Part shown: piece after piece, positions 46,171 to 53,800 of the stretch
Layout: the number at the start of each line of letters is the position of its first letter
How positions within the stretch are numbered: position 1 is the stretch's first letter
Origin: Flectobacillus rivi
GTDB lineage: Bacteria; Bacteroidota; Bacteroidia; Cytophagales; Spirosomataceae
Assembly (NCBI RefSeq): GCF_030056655.1
Contig: NZ_JASHIE010000010.1
Coordinates: forward strand, 124,001-188,000
Length of the DNA: 64,000 nucleotides
Direction: 5' to 3'
Position numbers and translations under genes: made by a program
The notes under the pieces: generated by a model
Told to the model about the DNA's origin: nothing
Seen by the model: only the letters and a program-made list of their open reading frames with translations
Databases searched by the model: none

Positions 46171-46287
46171 GTTTATATTTCCCAATAATGATGAATTTAT
46201 TGGGTAGGAATTAGCACCTTGCCTTTACGAATCAGTAGGTTGCCAGAAGTTCATAGAGCCTATTCTCTCCCTTCTTCTTTATAAATC
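46171..46287 (-). ncRNA. SAM-I (S-box) riboswitch upstream of metX
   Basis: On the minus strand the S-box core is clear: a GGGAGAGAATAGGCTC arm, then ATGA, the invariant GGCAACC, and AAGGTGCTAATTCC. P1 is formed by TTTATA (46280-46285) and TATAAA (46172-46177). P4 is a perfect 8-bp stem (46197-46204 with 46181-46188). The P2-loop TAGG (46259-46262) can pair with CCTA (46236-46239) right after GGCAACC, the conserved pseudoknot, with bases differing from the Bacillus version. The RNA senses S-adenosylmethionine. I could not identify the expression platform. Confidence 0.93.
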
Positions 46288-46326
46288 AACTACTACCTTT
46301 TGTGAAGAGTAATTGACTTGATGTTG

Positions 46327-46359
46327 CAAATATAATAGCTAGAATCTCGAAAATGCAAA
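46327..46359 (-). promoter_or_regulatory. Promoter of the riboswitch-metX transcript
   Basis: On the minus strand TTTG (46359-46356), a 21-bp spacer and TATATTTG followed by C (46334-46327) match the Bacteroidota consensus well. It would start the transcript about 35 nt before the aptamer. The rest of the gap up to 46523 (upstream of the next plus-strand gene) contains a weak TAATTTCG at 46455-46462 and nothing else I recognise. Confidence 0.75.
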
Positions 46360-46523
46360 CGTTTCTTAAAGAGTTTATCATTTTGAGAATTGGCTCTCGG
46401 TTAAAAGCACTATTTGTGGCACCTCAAACACTACCAGTCATCAAGAAATCGTTGTAATTTCGCTTTTCTTTTTTTAAATCGCTAGTTCGAACCATTTTAC
46501 CGTTCTAAATCAAACCAATTGCA

Positions 46524-49037
46524 ATGAAAAACAATTTAACCTATTGCTTTATTACTTTATTAAGCCTGCTGTGTTTTACAAACGCCTCACATGCACAAGA
46601 GCAACCTGTTTATGAAAAACTTCGTGCTACTTTAACTAAATACCGCTATTCGTATCCTCAAGAAAAAGTGTATCTCCATTTGGATAAACCATATTACATG
46701 GCTGGTGAAACTATGTGGCTAAAAGGCTATTTGTTCGATGCTTCGTCTAATGGTGTTGACTCGGTGAGTCGAGTACTGTATGTAGATTTGGTACAGCCTG
46801 CTACAGGTAAAGTGATAGTTCACAAAGTTCTCAAAGCTTTGGCCGTTTCGGTGGGTGATATTCAATTGCCAGATACTCTTGCAAACGACCTTTATCGCAT
46901 AAGAGCCTACACCAATTATATGCGAAACTTTTCAGAATCTCTATTTTTTGAAAAAGATGTGCGAGTATGGCAAAATACTAATATGTCTTCTATGAATGAG
47001 AATAAAGCTCAGGCTCTCAATGAGGTAGCTTCTATTAGCTTTTTCCCAGAAGGCGGATATCTGGTTGAAAACCTAGAAAGTAGATTAGCCTTCAAAGTGG
47101 TGAATAAATTAGGGAAAGGCGTTGAAACCTCTGGTTTCGTTTTGGCTAATGATAAAGACACTGTGGGGGTGTTTAGCACAGCTCATTTAGGACATGGGGT
47201 GTTCAATTTTCATCCTGAAGCTAATAATATATATGCAGCTTACGTAAAAAAATCAGATGGTAGCTATATCAAGCAAGAGTTACCCCAACCTCAAAAAAGT
47301 GGCTACATCATGAGTGTAGACAATGTGACGTATAAGGATAAAATCCGACTTTATATTCAAAACTCTAGTCCTAAATCTGCTGGACAAGGAAAAGAACTTC
47401 CTATCATTGTGCAACAACGGGGAGAAGTTTGTATGATTGCAAAAGGTTCAGAATCAAGTAAAAGTTTTGTTGCAAATATTCCCAAAAATCAAATTCCTGA
47501 TGATGGGGTAGTGCAAATTACTTTATTTTCGCCCGAAGGATTACCCATTTGTGAAAGATTGATATTTGTTGAGCATGGTAATAGAACATTACAAGTGAAT
47601 GTTTCTTCGAATAAAACAGAGTATAAAAGTCGCGAGGAAGTAGATTTGAATATCGAAGTAAAAGACGCCGAAGGTAAACCTGTTCAAGGGACTTTTTCTG
47701 TAGCAGTCACTGATGCCTCACAAGTAAAAGGTGAGCCTTATGCTGACAATATATTGACTTACGTGTTGCTAAACTCAGAAGTCAAAGAATCGTTGAGTGG
47801 ACAGTATTATCAACAAATACAGGGCTCTGTAGAGCAACCACAATATTATTTTGACAACACACAAGAAAACCGTCATTTACACCTTGACTTGCTAATGATG
47901 ACGCAAGGTTGGCGCCGATTTACTTGGCAACAAATGTTGAATGATGTCAAACCAAAAATGGATTACTTCGTTGAGCAAGGATTAGAAATTACAGGAAAAG
48001 CACTTCGCCCTAATGGCAAAGTAACAGATAAGCTTACTTTAACTTTGATGCTGAAAAAGCCTAAAGAAAACCCTATCATAGCCATGACAAGTGTGGATTC
48101 ATTAGGTAGATATGGTTTTTATAACTTAGATTTTACGGATAGTGTAGATGTGTATCTACAGGCGGTAAAGGCTAATGGTGCTCGTAATTTGACCCTAACG
48201 ATAGACGAAGCTCTTTCGTTACCCAAAACAAGACCTCTCCAAATCCCTAATGAGGTGAGAATTTTTGACCCCAATGCATTTGCGACGTTCTTAAAATACT
48301 CAAGAGAATCCATAGAACTTGAAAAAAAGCTCATTACTGAAAAAGTACAAATGCTTCAAGAAGTAACAGTAACGGCCAAAAAAGAGCCAACAGATAGCCG
48401 TAAAATTTATGGGCAAGCCAGTAATACCCTAAAAGTAGACGATACCCTTTGCGGAGGTATGTTTAGTGTCTTACAAATGCTACAAGGTCGAATTCCAGGT
48501 GTTCAGGTAATACAGACGGGTATGGGAACCTATTCTGTATTAATTCGAGGTCAAGGATCTATTAATGCCTCTAATGACCCACTATTTTTGATTGATGGTA
48601 TGCAAGTAAGTAGTGATGTAATTAATACCTTGCCACCATGCGATGTAGAAAGTATCGATGTATTGAAAGGAGCAGATGCTTCTATTTTTGGTGTTAGAGG
48701 AGGCAACGGTGTTGTTTCGGTATTGACAAGAAAAGGGAATGCCAATTACGACTGGAGCAAATCTAATATTGATGGTGTAAAAATTCAGAAGCGTATGGGC
48801 TATGCCATGACCAGAGAGTTTTTTGCCCCACAATATGGACAAGCTAAGCCAGAGCACGTTCGTCCAGACTATCGTTCTACACTATATTGGAATGCCAATA
48901 TTACGACTGATGCTTCAGGTAAAGCCACAACAAGCTTCTGGAATAGCGATGCCAAAGGTAATATGAACATCAAATTAGAAGGAATGTCAAATCAAGGGCG
49001 AGTTGGTGTTGCTCAAAATGAATATTTGGTAAGGTAG
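46524..49037 (+). CDS. MG-domain protein ending in a TonB-receptor plug domain
   Basis: The 837-residue protein has a signal peptide (about 1-24, ASHAQ). It then begins EKVYLHLDKPYYMAGETMWLKGYLFD, the macroglobulin (MG2-like) domain found in many Bacteroidota surface proteins. More beta-sandwich domains follow (SSNKTEYKSREEVDLNIEV, GTFSVAVTDAS). The last 220 residues hold a TonB-dependent-receptor plug: MLQEVTVTAKK, MLQGRIPGVQV, DPLFLIDGMQV and SIDVLKGADASIFGVRGGNG. No barrel follows; it ends with another short sandwich (TTDASGKATTSFWNSD). It is probably exported to the outer membrane or surface. Function is unknown. Confidence 0.85.
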   Translation: MKNNLTYCFITLLSLLCFTNASHAQEQPVYEKLRATLTKYRYSYPQEKVYLHLDKPYYMAGETMWLKGYLFDASSNGVDSVSRVLYVDLVQPATGKVIVHKVLKALAVSVGDIQLPDTLANDLYRIRAYTNYMRNFSESLFFEKDVRVWQNTNMSSMNENKAQALNEVASISFFPEGGYLVENLESRLAFKVVNKLGKGVETSGFVLANDKDTVGVFSTAHLGHGVFNFHPEANNIYAAYVKKSDGSYIKQELPQPQKSGYIMSVDNVTYKDKIRLYIQNSSPKSAGQGKELPIIVQQRGEVCMIAKGSESSKSFVANIPKNQIPDDGVVQITLFSPEGLPICERLIFVEHGNRTLQVNVSSNKTEYKSREEVDLNIEVKDAEGKPVQGTFSVAVTDASQVKGEPYADNILTYVLLNSEVKESLSGQYYQQIQGSVEQPQYYFDNTQENRHLHLDLLMMTQGWRRFTWQQMLNDVKPKMDYFVEQGLEITGKALRPNGKVTDKLTLTLMLKKPKENPIIAMTSVDSLGRYGFYNLDFTDSVDVYLQAVKANGARNLTLTIDEALSLPKTRPLQIPNEVRIFDPNAFATFLKYSRESIELEKKLITEKVQMLQEVTVTAKKEPTDSRKIYGQASNTLKVDDTLCGGMFSVLQMLQGRIPGVQVIQTGMGTYSVLIRGQGSINASNDPLFLIDGMQVSSDVINTLPPCDVESIDVLKGADASIFGVRGGNGVVSVLTRKGNANYDWSKSNIDGVKIQKRMGYAMTREFFAPQYGQAKPEHVRPDYRSTLYWNANITTDASGKATTSFWNSDAKGNMNIKLEGMSNQGRVGVAQNEYLVR

Positions 49038-49051
49038 TATATTTGAGAGGT

Positions 49052-49131
49052 ATTAGGCTCATGGCTATTAGCTTATGGGTTCAGTATTTCCTTAAACTTA
49101 AATATCATAGCTAAAAGCTCAAAGCCGTAAG
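49052..49131. repeat. Small degenerate palindromic repeat after the MG/plug gene
   Basis: GGCTCATGGCTATTAGCTTATGG-like sequence at 49056-49078 is inversely related to CATAGCTAAAAGCTCAAAGCC at 49106-49126. It resembles short palindromic repeats built from AGCT-rich words. It lies just upstream of a clean terminator. Confidence 0.4.
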
Positions 49132-49146
49132 ATAATCTTATACAAT

Positions 49147-49184
49147 AAAAGGGGAATAAATTGCAGTAATTTATTCCCCTTTTT
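49147..49184 (+). terminator. Terminator after the MG/plug gene
   Basis: GGGGAATAAATT (49151-49162) pairs with AATTTATTCCCC (49168-49179) over a 5-nt loop, flanked by A4 and T5. It separates the MG/plug gene from the ATP synthase cluster. Confidence 0.93.
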
Positions 49185-49207
49185 CATTTCTGAATGAAGG
49201 TTTTACG

Positions 49208-49215
49208 TATCTTTG
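49208..49215 (+). promoter_or_regulatory. Candidate promoter of the ATP synthase cluster
   Basis: TATCTTTG followed by C matches TAnnTTTG(C) and lies 21 nt before the ATG of the first gene. The TTTG inside it also creates an in-frame TTG codon, which I reject as a start. No TTG element at proper spacing is visible. Confidence 0.55.
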
Positions 49216-49236
49216 CGGAAAAATTCAGAACCTACA

Positions 49237-49599
49237 ATGTTACGCATCATCATACTGACTGTTATAGTTGGTCTAATCTTCTTTTTGGCTCCATACATTG
49301 GTTTATCAGAATATATCCATGCTGATAAGTGGTTCATGTTGGCATTTTATGCCACACTTTCCTATTTCAATCATTTATTGATGCAACAAGGTTTTGCCAA
49401 CGACCGAAAGCATTTTATTGAGTTTTACATGGGAAGTATTGGTGCTCGCTTAATTTTGAGTCTAGCATTTATTGGATTCTTCATATATAAGAACACTCCT
49501 GACATATATACATTTATTAGCAACTTTTTTGTACTCTATTTATGTTACACAGGTTTTGAAATCTACGATTTGTATCGTAACTTGCGACACTTTTCATAG
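49237..49599 (+). CDS. Small membrane protein before atpB (AtpI-like by position)
   Basis: From the ATG at 49237 it has 120 residues; the longer TTG frame at 49213 overlaps the likely promoter. Four transmembrane helices are visible (starting MLRIIILTVIVGLIFFLAPY, WFMLAFYATLSYF, RLILSLAFIGFFI, FFVLYLCYTGFEI). The protein ends in YDLYRNLRHFS. Its position in front of atpB is that of AtpI, a c-ring assembly factor, but the sequence is not clearly AtpI. I call it AtpI-like only by place and topology. Confidence 0.7.
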   Translation: MLRIIILTVIVGLIFFLAPYIGLSEYIHADKWFMLAFYATLSYFNHLLMQQGFANDRKHFIEFYMGSIGARLILSLAFIGFFIYKNTPDIYTFISNFFVLYLCYTGFEIYDLYRNLRHFS

Positions 49600-49706
49600 G
49601 CCCTGTGTTAATAATTAGTATAAGTTGTTGATTTTCAGGTGGAGTAAAGCATACGAATAAGAAAGTCAAAATCATAAACCATTATACGTTCATCCCCCAC
49701 GTCGAG

Positions 49707-50801
49707 ATGAGAAAATTATATTTTTCAAATATTGTAGCATTTTTATTTTTATTTGCTACTTCAGTATTTGCACAATCCGAGCATCACTCAGCAACTTCCG
49801 CTACGGCTGATTCAACAGTAGCAGTTCATGGCGTAGAGGCAACAGCCGAACATGCTCCAGGTGCTGAAGCCCACGCAGAGGGCAAAGTTGACCTAGGTCA
49901 CATGATTATGCACCACATTGCCGACGACCACAAGTGGGAGTTTGCACATGGCATCGGTGTACATCTTCCTGTGATTGCTTATACAAAGGATGGTGTAAAA
50001 GTATTTTCTTCTAGCAAATTGGAAGATGAGCACGGAAATCCAGTAGCTTATGAAGGATTAATCTTAGAGCACGGCAAGTTGCATGCTGAAGATGGTTCTC
50101 ATGTATTGGATTTGTCAATTACCAAAAACGTAGCTTCTTTGTTGGTTAGTGCTGTATTGTTGCTTTTGATTTTTATTAGTGTTGGTAACGCTTATAAAGA
50201 AAGAGGAACTAAAGCTCCAAAAGGATTGCAGTCTTGGTTAGAGCCAATCATCATCTTTATTCGTGATGAAGTTGTTAAAAACAGCATCGGAGAAAAACAT
50301 TACAGAAGATTCCTTCCGTATTTGTTAACATTGTTCTTCTTTATTTGGATTAATAACCTTTTGGGTCTATTACCAGGTGGAGCAAACGTAACAGGTAACA
50401 TTGCTGTAACATTAGTATTATCAGTACTCACTTTGTTGATTACCAACTTAAATGGTAAAAGCACTTATTGGGGACACATTTTTGCAATGCCTGGCGTTCC
50501 GAAATGGTTGTTGGTGATCTTAACTCCAGTAGAAATTATCGGTGTATTTACAAAGCCAGTATCATTGATGATTCGTTTGTTTGCTAACATTACAGCAGGT
50601 CACATCATCATGTTGAGTTTTATTGGTTTGATTTTCATCTTGAAGATTTGGACGGTAACACCAGTAATTAGTGCATTTGCAGTATTTATGAACATTATCG
50701 AATTGTTAGTAGCATTCTTGCAAGCATTCATCTTTACGTTGTTGACTGCAAGCTACATCGGTTCAGCAGTTGAAGAGCATCACCACGATGATCATCACTA
50801 A
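49707..50801 (+). CDS. atpB: F0F1 ATP synthase subunit a
   Basis: The 364-residue protein starts with a cleavable-looking signal peptide (about 1-22, ATSVFAQ) and a roughly 110-residue hydrophilic, His-rich N-terminal extension. The usual membrane part follows: FFFIWINNLLGLLPG, TPVEIIGVFTKPVSLMIRLFANITAGHI with the essential Arg, and LLVAFLQAFIFTLLTASYIG. The end is a histidine-rich tail (EEHHHDDHH). Subunit a forms the proton half-channels against the c-ring. The extension is a feature of Bacteroidota enzymes. It leads atpB-E-F-H. Confidence 0.96.
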   Translation: MRKLYFSNIVAFLFLFATSVFAQSEHHSATSATADSTVAVHGVEATAEHAPGAEAHAEGKVDLGHMIMHHIADDHKWEFAHGIGVHLPVIAYTKDGVKVFSSSKLEDEHGNPVAYEGLILEHGKLHAEDGSHVLDLSITKNVASLLVSAVLLLLIFISVGNAYKERGTKAPKGLQSWLEPIIIFIRDEVVKNSIGEKHYRRFLPYLLTLFFFIWINNLLGLLPGGANVTGNIAVTLVLSVLTLLITNLNGKSTYWGHIFAMPGVPKWLLVILTPVEIIGVFTKPVSLMIRLFANITAGHIIMLSFIGLIFILKIWTVTPVISAFAVFMNIIELLVAFLQAFIFTLLTASYIGSAVEEHHHDDHH

Positions 50802-50977
50802 GATTTAAGTTAGTGGGCAAAATAGAATTATTATATGCTTTAAGCGTAAGTTCGTATATTATAGTAGTTTTTTTTTGACCTAATGCCTACGGCATATAGC
50901 CTAAAGCACATTAATACTTAAATTCATATTTTTAATTAGTAAATAATTTTTTTCACTTACATAAACAAATAACAATC

Positions 50978-51223
50978 ATGTCACTTTTGTCAATTTTAGC
51001 TGAAGTTTCTTTAGGTACAGGTTTAGCAGGTATCGGTGCTGGTTTAGTAGCTATCGGTGCTGGTTTAGGTATCGGTAACATCGGTGGTCGTGCAATGGAA
51101 TCAATCGCTCGTCAACCAGAAGCTTCTGGCAAGATCCAAGGTGCGATGTTGGTTGTAGCTGCTTTCGTTGAAGCGGTTGCTCTTTTCGCAGCAGTTATTT
51201 GCTTCTTGGTAGCTAACAAATAA
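50978..51223 (+). CDS. atpE: F0F1 ATP synthase subunit c
   Basis: The 81-residue hairpin protein has two transmembrane helices joined by the polar loop ESIARQPEA. Helix 1 holds a glycine-rich face (GAGLVAIGAGLGIGNIGG), and helix 2 carries the ion-binding carboxylate Glu65 in AAFVEAVALFA. The pattern suits a proton-type ring. Codon use is strongly biased, as expected for a very abundant protein. It is followed by a terminator-like hairpin before atpF. Confidence 0.97.
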   Translation: MSLLSILAEVSLGTGLAGIGAGLVAIGAGLGIGNIGGRAMESIARQPEASGKIQGAMLVVAAFVEAVALFAAVICFLVANK

Positions 51224-51309
51224 TTCGTAGCTAACCAAGGATATCGGAATAGCCGTTTGATTGAAAATTAGTTTCTATCTCATTCTATTTTGATATAGCA
51301 CAAAATTAT

Positions 51310-51351
51310 CTTCGTGTTATTACGCATTAGGCCGATAGCACGAAGTTTTTT
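51310..51351 (+). terminator. Terminator-like hairpin between atpE and atpF
   Basis: CTTCGTGTTAT (51310-51320) pairs with ATAGCACGAAG (51335-51345), with one G-U pair, over a 14-nt loop and followed by six Ts. It lies in the 230-bp gap between atpE and atpF, inside the operon. Partial termination would yield more c-subunit message than b-subunit message. Confidence 0.75.
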
Positions 51352-51453
51352 GAGAAAATTCATTTTCCAAATCATATAGTAAACCCTGATAAAAGCACTT
51401 CCTAATTACACAATACAAGAAATGCTTTTCAATCGCAAAAACATTTATTTAAT

Positions 51454-51948
51454 ATGGAATTACTTACTCCTGATTTAGGTCTGATCTTTTGGCAGTTGGT
51501 AGTTTTCGGCCTTTTGTTCTTCGTGTTAGCAAAATTCGCTTGGAAACCAATCATTGCTTCTTTGCATGAGCGTGAAGAGTCTATCGAAAGCGCTTTGGCT
51601 TTAGCTGCAAAAACTCGTGAAGAAATGATTGAGTTGAAAGCTGGTAACGAAAAGTTGTTGGTTGAGGCTCGTGCTGAACGTGATGGTATCTTGAAAGCTG
51701 CAAAAGAAGCTTCTGATAAAATGATTGCTGATGCTAAAGCTGAAGCTCAAAAAGCAGCTAGCGCTGAAATCGAAAAAGCTCGCGTAGCGTTCGAACAAGA
51801 AAAAGCTAGTGCTGTAGCTTCAATCAAGAAAGAGACTGCTGCTCTTTCATTGGAAATTGCTGAGAAAATTCTTCGTACTCAATTGGCAGATCGCTCTGCA
51901 CAAGAGAAATTGGTTACGGATTTATTATCTGATGCTAAATTAAACTAA
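51454..51948 (+). CDS. atpF: F0F1 ATP synthase subunit b
   Basis: The 164-residue protein has one N-terminal membrane helix (LGLIFWQLVVFGLLFFVLAKFAWKP), followed by a long charged helix rich in Ala, Glu and Lys that forms the peripheral stalk dimer. The C-terminus (ALSLEIAEKILRTQL) is the delta-binding end. It follows atpE after a 230-bp gap that contains a terminator-like hairpin, and it precedes atpH by 45 bp. Confidence 0.96.
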   Translation: MELLTPDLGLIFWQLVVFGLLFFVLAKFAWKPIIASLHEREESIESALALAAKTREEMIELKAGNEKLLVEARAERDGILKAAKEASDKMIADAKAEAQKAASAEIEKARVAFEQEKASAVASIKKETAALSLEIAEKILRTQLADRSAQEKLVTDLLSDAKLN

Positions 51949-51993
51949 TTCAGTGATGAGCTTAACAGCTCGCAACTCAAAGCGTAAAGAGAA

Positions 51994-52530
51994 ATGTCAG
52001 AACAAAGTGTAGCTTTCCGATATGCTAAATCATTGATTGGTTTGGCCGCTGAAAAAGGTGTAGTTGAAAAAGTTCATGAAGATATGAAATTCTTCGACCA
52101 AGTTTGCGACGAAAACCGCCAGCTTGTTTTAACCTTGAAAAGCCCAATCGTAAAACACTTACAGAAATTAGGTATTTTGACTGCTATCTTCAAAGATAAA
52201 GTTGACCCTGTAACGTTTTCGATTTTTGAAATTATCACTAAGAAAAACCGTGAAAAACTTCTTCCTGCTATCGCTGAAGAGTTCCAACGTCAATATGCTC
52301 TCTATAAAGGTATCCAAAAAGCTGAGGTTACTACGGTATCTCCTTTGACAGATGCTCAAAAAGCAGAATTTATTCGTTTGGTAACTGAAGCTACAGGTAA
52401 GACTGTTGAATTGGTTGAAAAAGTGAACCCTGAATTGATTGGTGGTTATGTACTTCGTATCAACGACCGTCAAATCGATACTTCAGTAAAAGCAAGATTA
52501 AACGACTTGAAAGTATCTTTCCTTCAATAG
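51994..52530 (+). CDS. atpH: F0F1 ATP synthase subunit delta
   Basis: The 178-residue protein matches the OSCP/delta family: N-terminal VAFRYAKSLIGLAAEKG and the C-terminal signature VNPELIGGYVLRINDRQIDTSVKARLNDLK. It links the peripheral stalk to F1. A strong terminator follows at once. The expected atpA and atpG genes are not downstream; the F1 alpha and gamma genes must be elsewhere in the genome. Confidence 0.96.
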   Translation: MSEQSVAFRYAKSLIGLAAEKGVVEKVHEDMKFFDQVCDENRQLVLTLKSPIVKHLQKLGILTAIFKDKVDPVTFSIFEIITKKNREKLLPAIAEEFQRQYALYKGIQKAEVTTVSPLTDAQKAEFIRLVTEATGKTVELVEKVNPELIGGYVLRINDRQIDTSVKARLNDLKVSFLQ

Positions 52531-52558
52531 TTTTAGAAAGAAAGTACTTATTAATATC

Positions 52559-52601
52559 AAAAACGACAGCTTCTGTGATTCACGGAGGCTGTCGTTTTTT
52601 T
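52559..52601 (+). terminator. Terminator closing the atpB-E-F-H cluster
   Basis: AAAAACGACAGC (52559-52570) pairs with GCTGTCGTTTTT (52588-52599), with additional inner pairing TCTGTGA/TCACGGA, followed by Ts. It starts 29 nt after the atpH stop codon. Confidence 0.93.
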
Positions 52602-52674
52602 ATATTTGAGGTAAAATTAATAGAGGCTGAATGTCTTTTGTTTTTCTTCAAAATTCTAAATCATCCCCAACACG

Positions 52675-53751
52675 ATGACAGTTCTAGACGAATTAAGTCA
52701 GGTTTCGATATTAGAGGTAGCGCAAGATCTAGGATTGGAGGTAAACCGCAATCGTATGGTTTGCCCTTTTCATGAGGAAAATACCCCATCTTTGGTATTG
52801 TATCCGCATACCAATAGTTTTTACTGTTTTGGCTGCGCCAAGACGGGTAACTCTATTACGCTATTTTCTGAAATTCGACAGTTGAGTATTAAAGATACAA
52901 TTCAAACGATGGCTCAGACGTATTTGTCTGGATATTCGCCTCAACAGTATCAGAAAAGTGCTAAACCTCTTCCTGCAAAGAATACATTACAAACTGTAGA
53001 TGTCAAAAAGTTACAAGAGAAAGAAAAGCCTGTAGAAGAAATACACTCCCAGATTTATGAGGCTTTCAGAGATTGTTGTTTGCAGCAACCCTCCAACGAG
53101 CTATCCAAATCGGGTCTGGAATATATAAAGTCAAGAGGATTTACGGATAAAACAATTCAGGATTTTAGGCTTTTTATGGTTAAAGATTATGCAAATGTAA
53201 GTTGGTATCTTAAACAACGTTTCTCGACGCTAGACTTGCAAGAATCAGGGCTTTTTAACGATAAGAATAACTTAATCTTCTATGCACACCCCTTGATTAT
53301 TCCGTACTACCGAAATGGTAGGATTGTGTATCTTCAAGGGCGCGTATTAGGTCCACCGCCCGAAGGGCACGGACGTTATCAGTTTTTGTACAAACATCCT
53401 CTTACCTTATTTAATGCTGATGCTTTAGACAAAATCAAACTAGACCAAGATGTTTATATTACCGAAGGAGCTTTTGATTGTATGCGATTGGTGCAGGCGG
53501 GCAAAACTGCCGTAAGTTTAGGAACAGCTAATGTTTTCAAGAAAGACTGGGCAAAACTATTTAAGCGTGCGAATGTGATTTTTTATCTGGACAATGATAA
53601 GGCTGGACATAAAGCCGCCGATGAACTAGAGAAGATATTTAGCCACTTTGGACTTACTTGTTCGCGAAAACAACTTCCTGACGAGTACAAAGACGTAAAT
53701 GACTATTATACCGATAAATTGGGTAGTAATGAACAGTTAAACCTTTTCTAA
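52675..53751 (+). CDS. Short DnaG-like primase (CHC2 zinc finger + Toprim)
   Basis: The 358-residue protein has an N-terminal CHC2 zinc-binding domain (VCPFHEENTPSLVLYP, FYCFGCAKTGNSI). A middle DnaG-like catalytic N-lobe follows (SGLEYIKSRGFTDKTIQDFRLFM, GRIVYLQGRVLGPP). The Toprim domain carries VYITEGAFDCMRLVQAG, ANVIFYLDNDKAGHKAADEL and DVNDYY as metal-binding positions. It lacks the C-terminal helicase-binding domain of the roughly 600-residue replicative DnaG, so it is probably a second, specialised primase, as found on mobile elements or for repair. It sits where atpA would be expected and converges on the AsmA-like gene. Confidence 0.88.
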   Translation: MTVLDELSQVSILEVAQDLGLEVNRNRMVCPFHEENTPSLVLYPHTNSFYCFGCAKTGNSITLFSEIRQLSIKDTIQTMAQTYLSGYSPQQYQKSAKPLPAKNTLQTVDVKKLQEKEKPVEEIHSQIYEAFRDCCLQQPSNELSKSGLEYIKSRGFTDKTIQDFRLFMVKDYANVSWYLKQRFSTLDLQESGLFNDKNNLIFYAHPLIIPYYRNGRIVYLQGRVLGPPPEGHGRYQFLYKHPLTLFNADALDKIKLDQDVYITEGAFDCMRLVQAGKTAVSLGTANVFKKDWAKLFKRANVIFYLDNDKAGHKAADELEKIFSHFGLTCSRKQLPDEYKDVNDYYTDKLGSNEQLNLF

Positions 53752-53765
53752 GATGAAAAACTAAA

Positions 53766-53795
53766 AATCCGAAAGCATCGTAGTGCTTTCGGATT
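53766..53795. terminator. Terminator between the primase and AsmA-like genes
   Basis: AATCCGAAAGCA (53766-53777) pairs with TGCTTTCGGATT (53784-53795) over 6 nt. On the minus strand it is followed by TTTTTAG, so it best fits the AsmA-like gene, but it may also serve the convergent primase gene. Confidence 0.85.
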
Positions 53796-53800
53796 ACTTA

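Noticed and set aside
52530..52675. Possible mobile-element junction between atpH and the primase gene
   Set aside because: I looked for integrase genes, direct repeats or tRNA fragments and saw only a terminator; there is no positive evidence of insertion.
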